Shown here: positions 5,664 through 5,991 of the stretch, one piece after another
Layout of the letters: the number at the start of each line of letters is the position of its first letter
How positions within the stretch are numbered: the first letter of the stretch is position 1
From: Bacillaceae bacterium
Lineage (GTDB): Bacteria > Bacillota > Bacilli > Bacillales > Amphibacillaceae
Length of the DNA stretch: 5,991 nt
Direction of reading: 5' to 3'
Assembly: GCA_030152985.1 (NCBI GenBank)
Contig: JASLIE010000281.1
Coordinates: 1 to 5,991 of the forward strand
Notes under the pieces: generated by a model
Told to the model about the DNA's origin: nothing
The model's input: only the letters and a program-made list of their open reading frames with translations
The model's database searches: none
Program-made: the position numbers and the translations under genes

Positions 5664-5991
5664 TTAAACAAACTTAAAATAATCTTGTAAGAACTTTGAA
5701 ACACCGTTATTTTCATTTGAATCCGTAACATAATTTGCTATTTGTTTGAGTTCATTAATTCCATTATCCATAGCCACACCAATTCCAGCATAGTCAAGCA
5801 TTTCTAAATCATTTCCTTCATCACCAAAGGCTATAATGCGTTCTTTAGGAATGTTAAAGTGCTGTGCAACTTTATGAAGTGCTTCGGCTTTATTAAGTCC
5901 TTTTCTCATCACTTCTAAAACATTAAGTGGGGGTCCCCAACTTCTAAATTGAAGGGAATTGACATGGAAATCATTTAAGGTTGAAATCATC
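5664..5991 (-). CDS. Cof-type HAD-IIB family phosphatase, C-terminal part (cut by window edge)
   Basis: These are the last 108 or so residues of a haloacid-dehalogenase-superfamily hydrolase, whose full members are near 260-290 residues. Numbering from the Met at 5988-5990, motif III contributes Lys34 in RKGLNKAEAL. Motif IV is G56-D57-E58-G59-N60-D61 followed by LEML, the Mg-binding GDxxND loop. GIGVAMDNG (69-77) and YVTDSNENNGVSKFL (87-101) are the usual Cof-family tail. The nucleophile motif (DxDGT) and the cap domain lie beyond the right edge. The Met at 5988 is not taken as the start because the family needs about 160 more residues and the frame stays open to the edge. The enzyme should dephosphorylate a small metabolite. 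The YitU/YcsE/YwtE group, linked to flavin-precursor dephosphorylation in B. subtilis, is a possible match but cannot be settled from this fragment. Confidence 0.93.
   Translation of the reverse strand, partial: MISTLNDFHVNSLQFRSWGPPLNVLEVMRKGLNKAEALHKVAQHFNIPKERIIAFGDEGNDLEMLDYAGIGVAMDNGINELKQIANYVTDSNENNGVSKFLQDYFKFV

Noticed and set aside
5988..5990. ATG as a possible start of the HAD gene.
   Set aside because: It would leave out the nucleophile and cap domains; the frame remains open to the window edge.
1..5991. CRISPR arrays, tRNA or rRNA genes, insertion sequences, phage or defence genes.
   Set aside because: No regularly spaced repeats, cloverleaf-like blocks, transposase motifs or terminal inverted repeats were seen. 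The only inverted repeats are the terminators described.

Overview
The window looks like chromosomal DNA from a low-GC, Gram-positive bacterium of the Bacillaceae type. The evidence is the AT-rich composition, strong AGGAGG-type ribosome binding sites, SigA-like promoters, a YisL (UPF0344) membrane protein, and an SbcC gene close to yisL. In Bacillus subtilis both sbcC and yisL lie in the yis region, in or downstream of the addAB-sbcDC-gerP cluster. The species cannot be fixed from sequence alone.

Layout, left to right: (1) the C-terminal two thirds of SbcC (+), running in from the left edge; (2) a bidirectional hairpin terminator whose right arm contains the stop codon of the next gene; (3) a D-2-hydroxyacid dehydrogenase of the glyoxylate/hydroxypyruvate reductase type (-); (4) a 208-base divergent regulatory region with one promoter for each direction; (5) yisL (+), a four-helix membrane protein of unknown function, followed by its own terminator; (6) a 505-residue exported, C-terminally membrane-anchored protein with the alpha-amylase (GH13) fold (+); (7) a 70-base near-palindrome acting as a bidirectional terminator; (8) a small stand-alone Nfu N-terminal-domain protein (-) with its own promoter; (9) the C-terminal part of a Cof-type HAD phosphatase (-), cut by the right edge.

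These are mostly single-gene units set out convergently and divergently with a hairpin between them, not one pathway operon. SbcC belongs to DNA repair, the dehydrogenase to 2-keto/2-hydroxyacid metabolism, Nfu_N possibly to iron-sulfur handling, and the HAD protein to phosphate-ester hydrolysis.

The most interesting element is the GH13-like protein. Its fold motifs are well kept, but by hand alignment all three catalytic carboxylates are replaced (nucleophile Asp to His210, acid/base Glu to Gly239 or Ser240, third Asp to Asn302), as are the two conserved active-site His positions. The frame is intact, with a ribosome binding site, signal peptide and membrane anchor. It is therefore best read as a surface-tethered pseudo-amylase, perhaps a binding, sensing or partner protein, and not a glycosidase.
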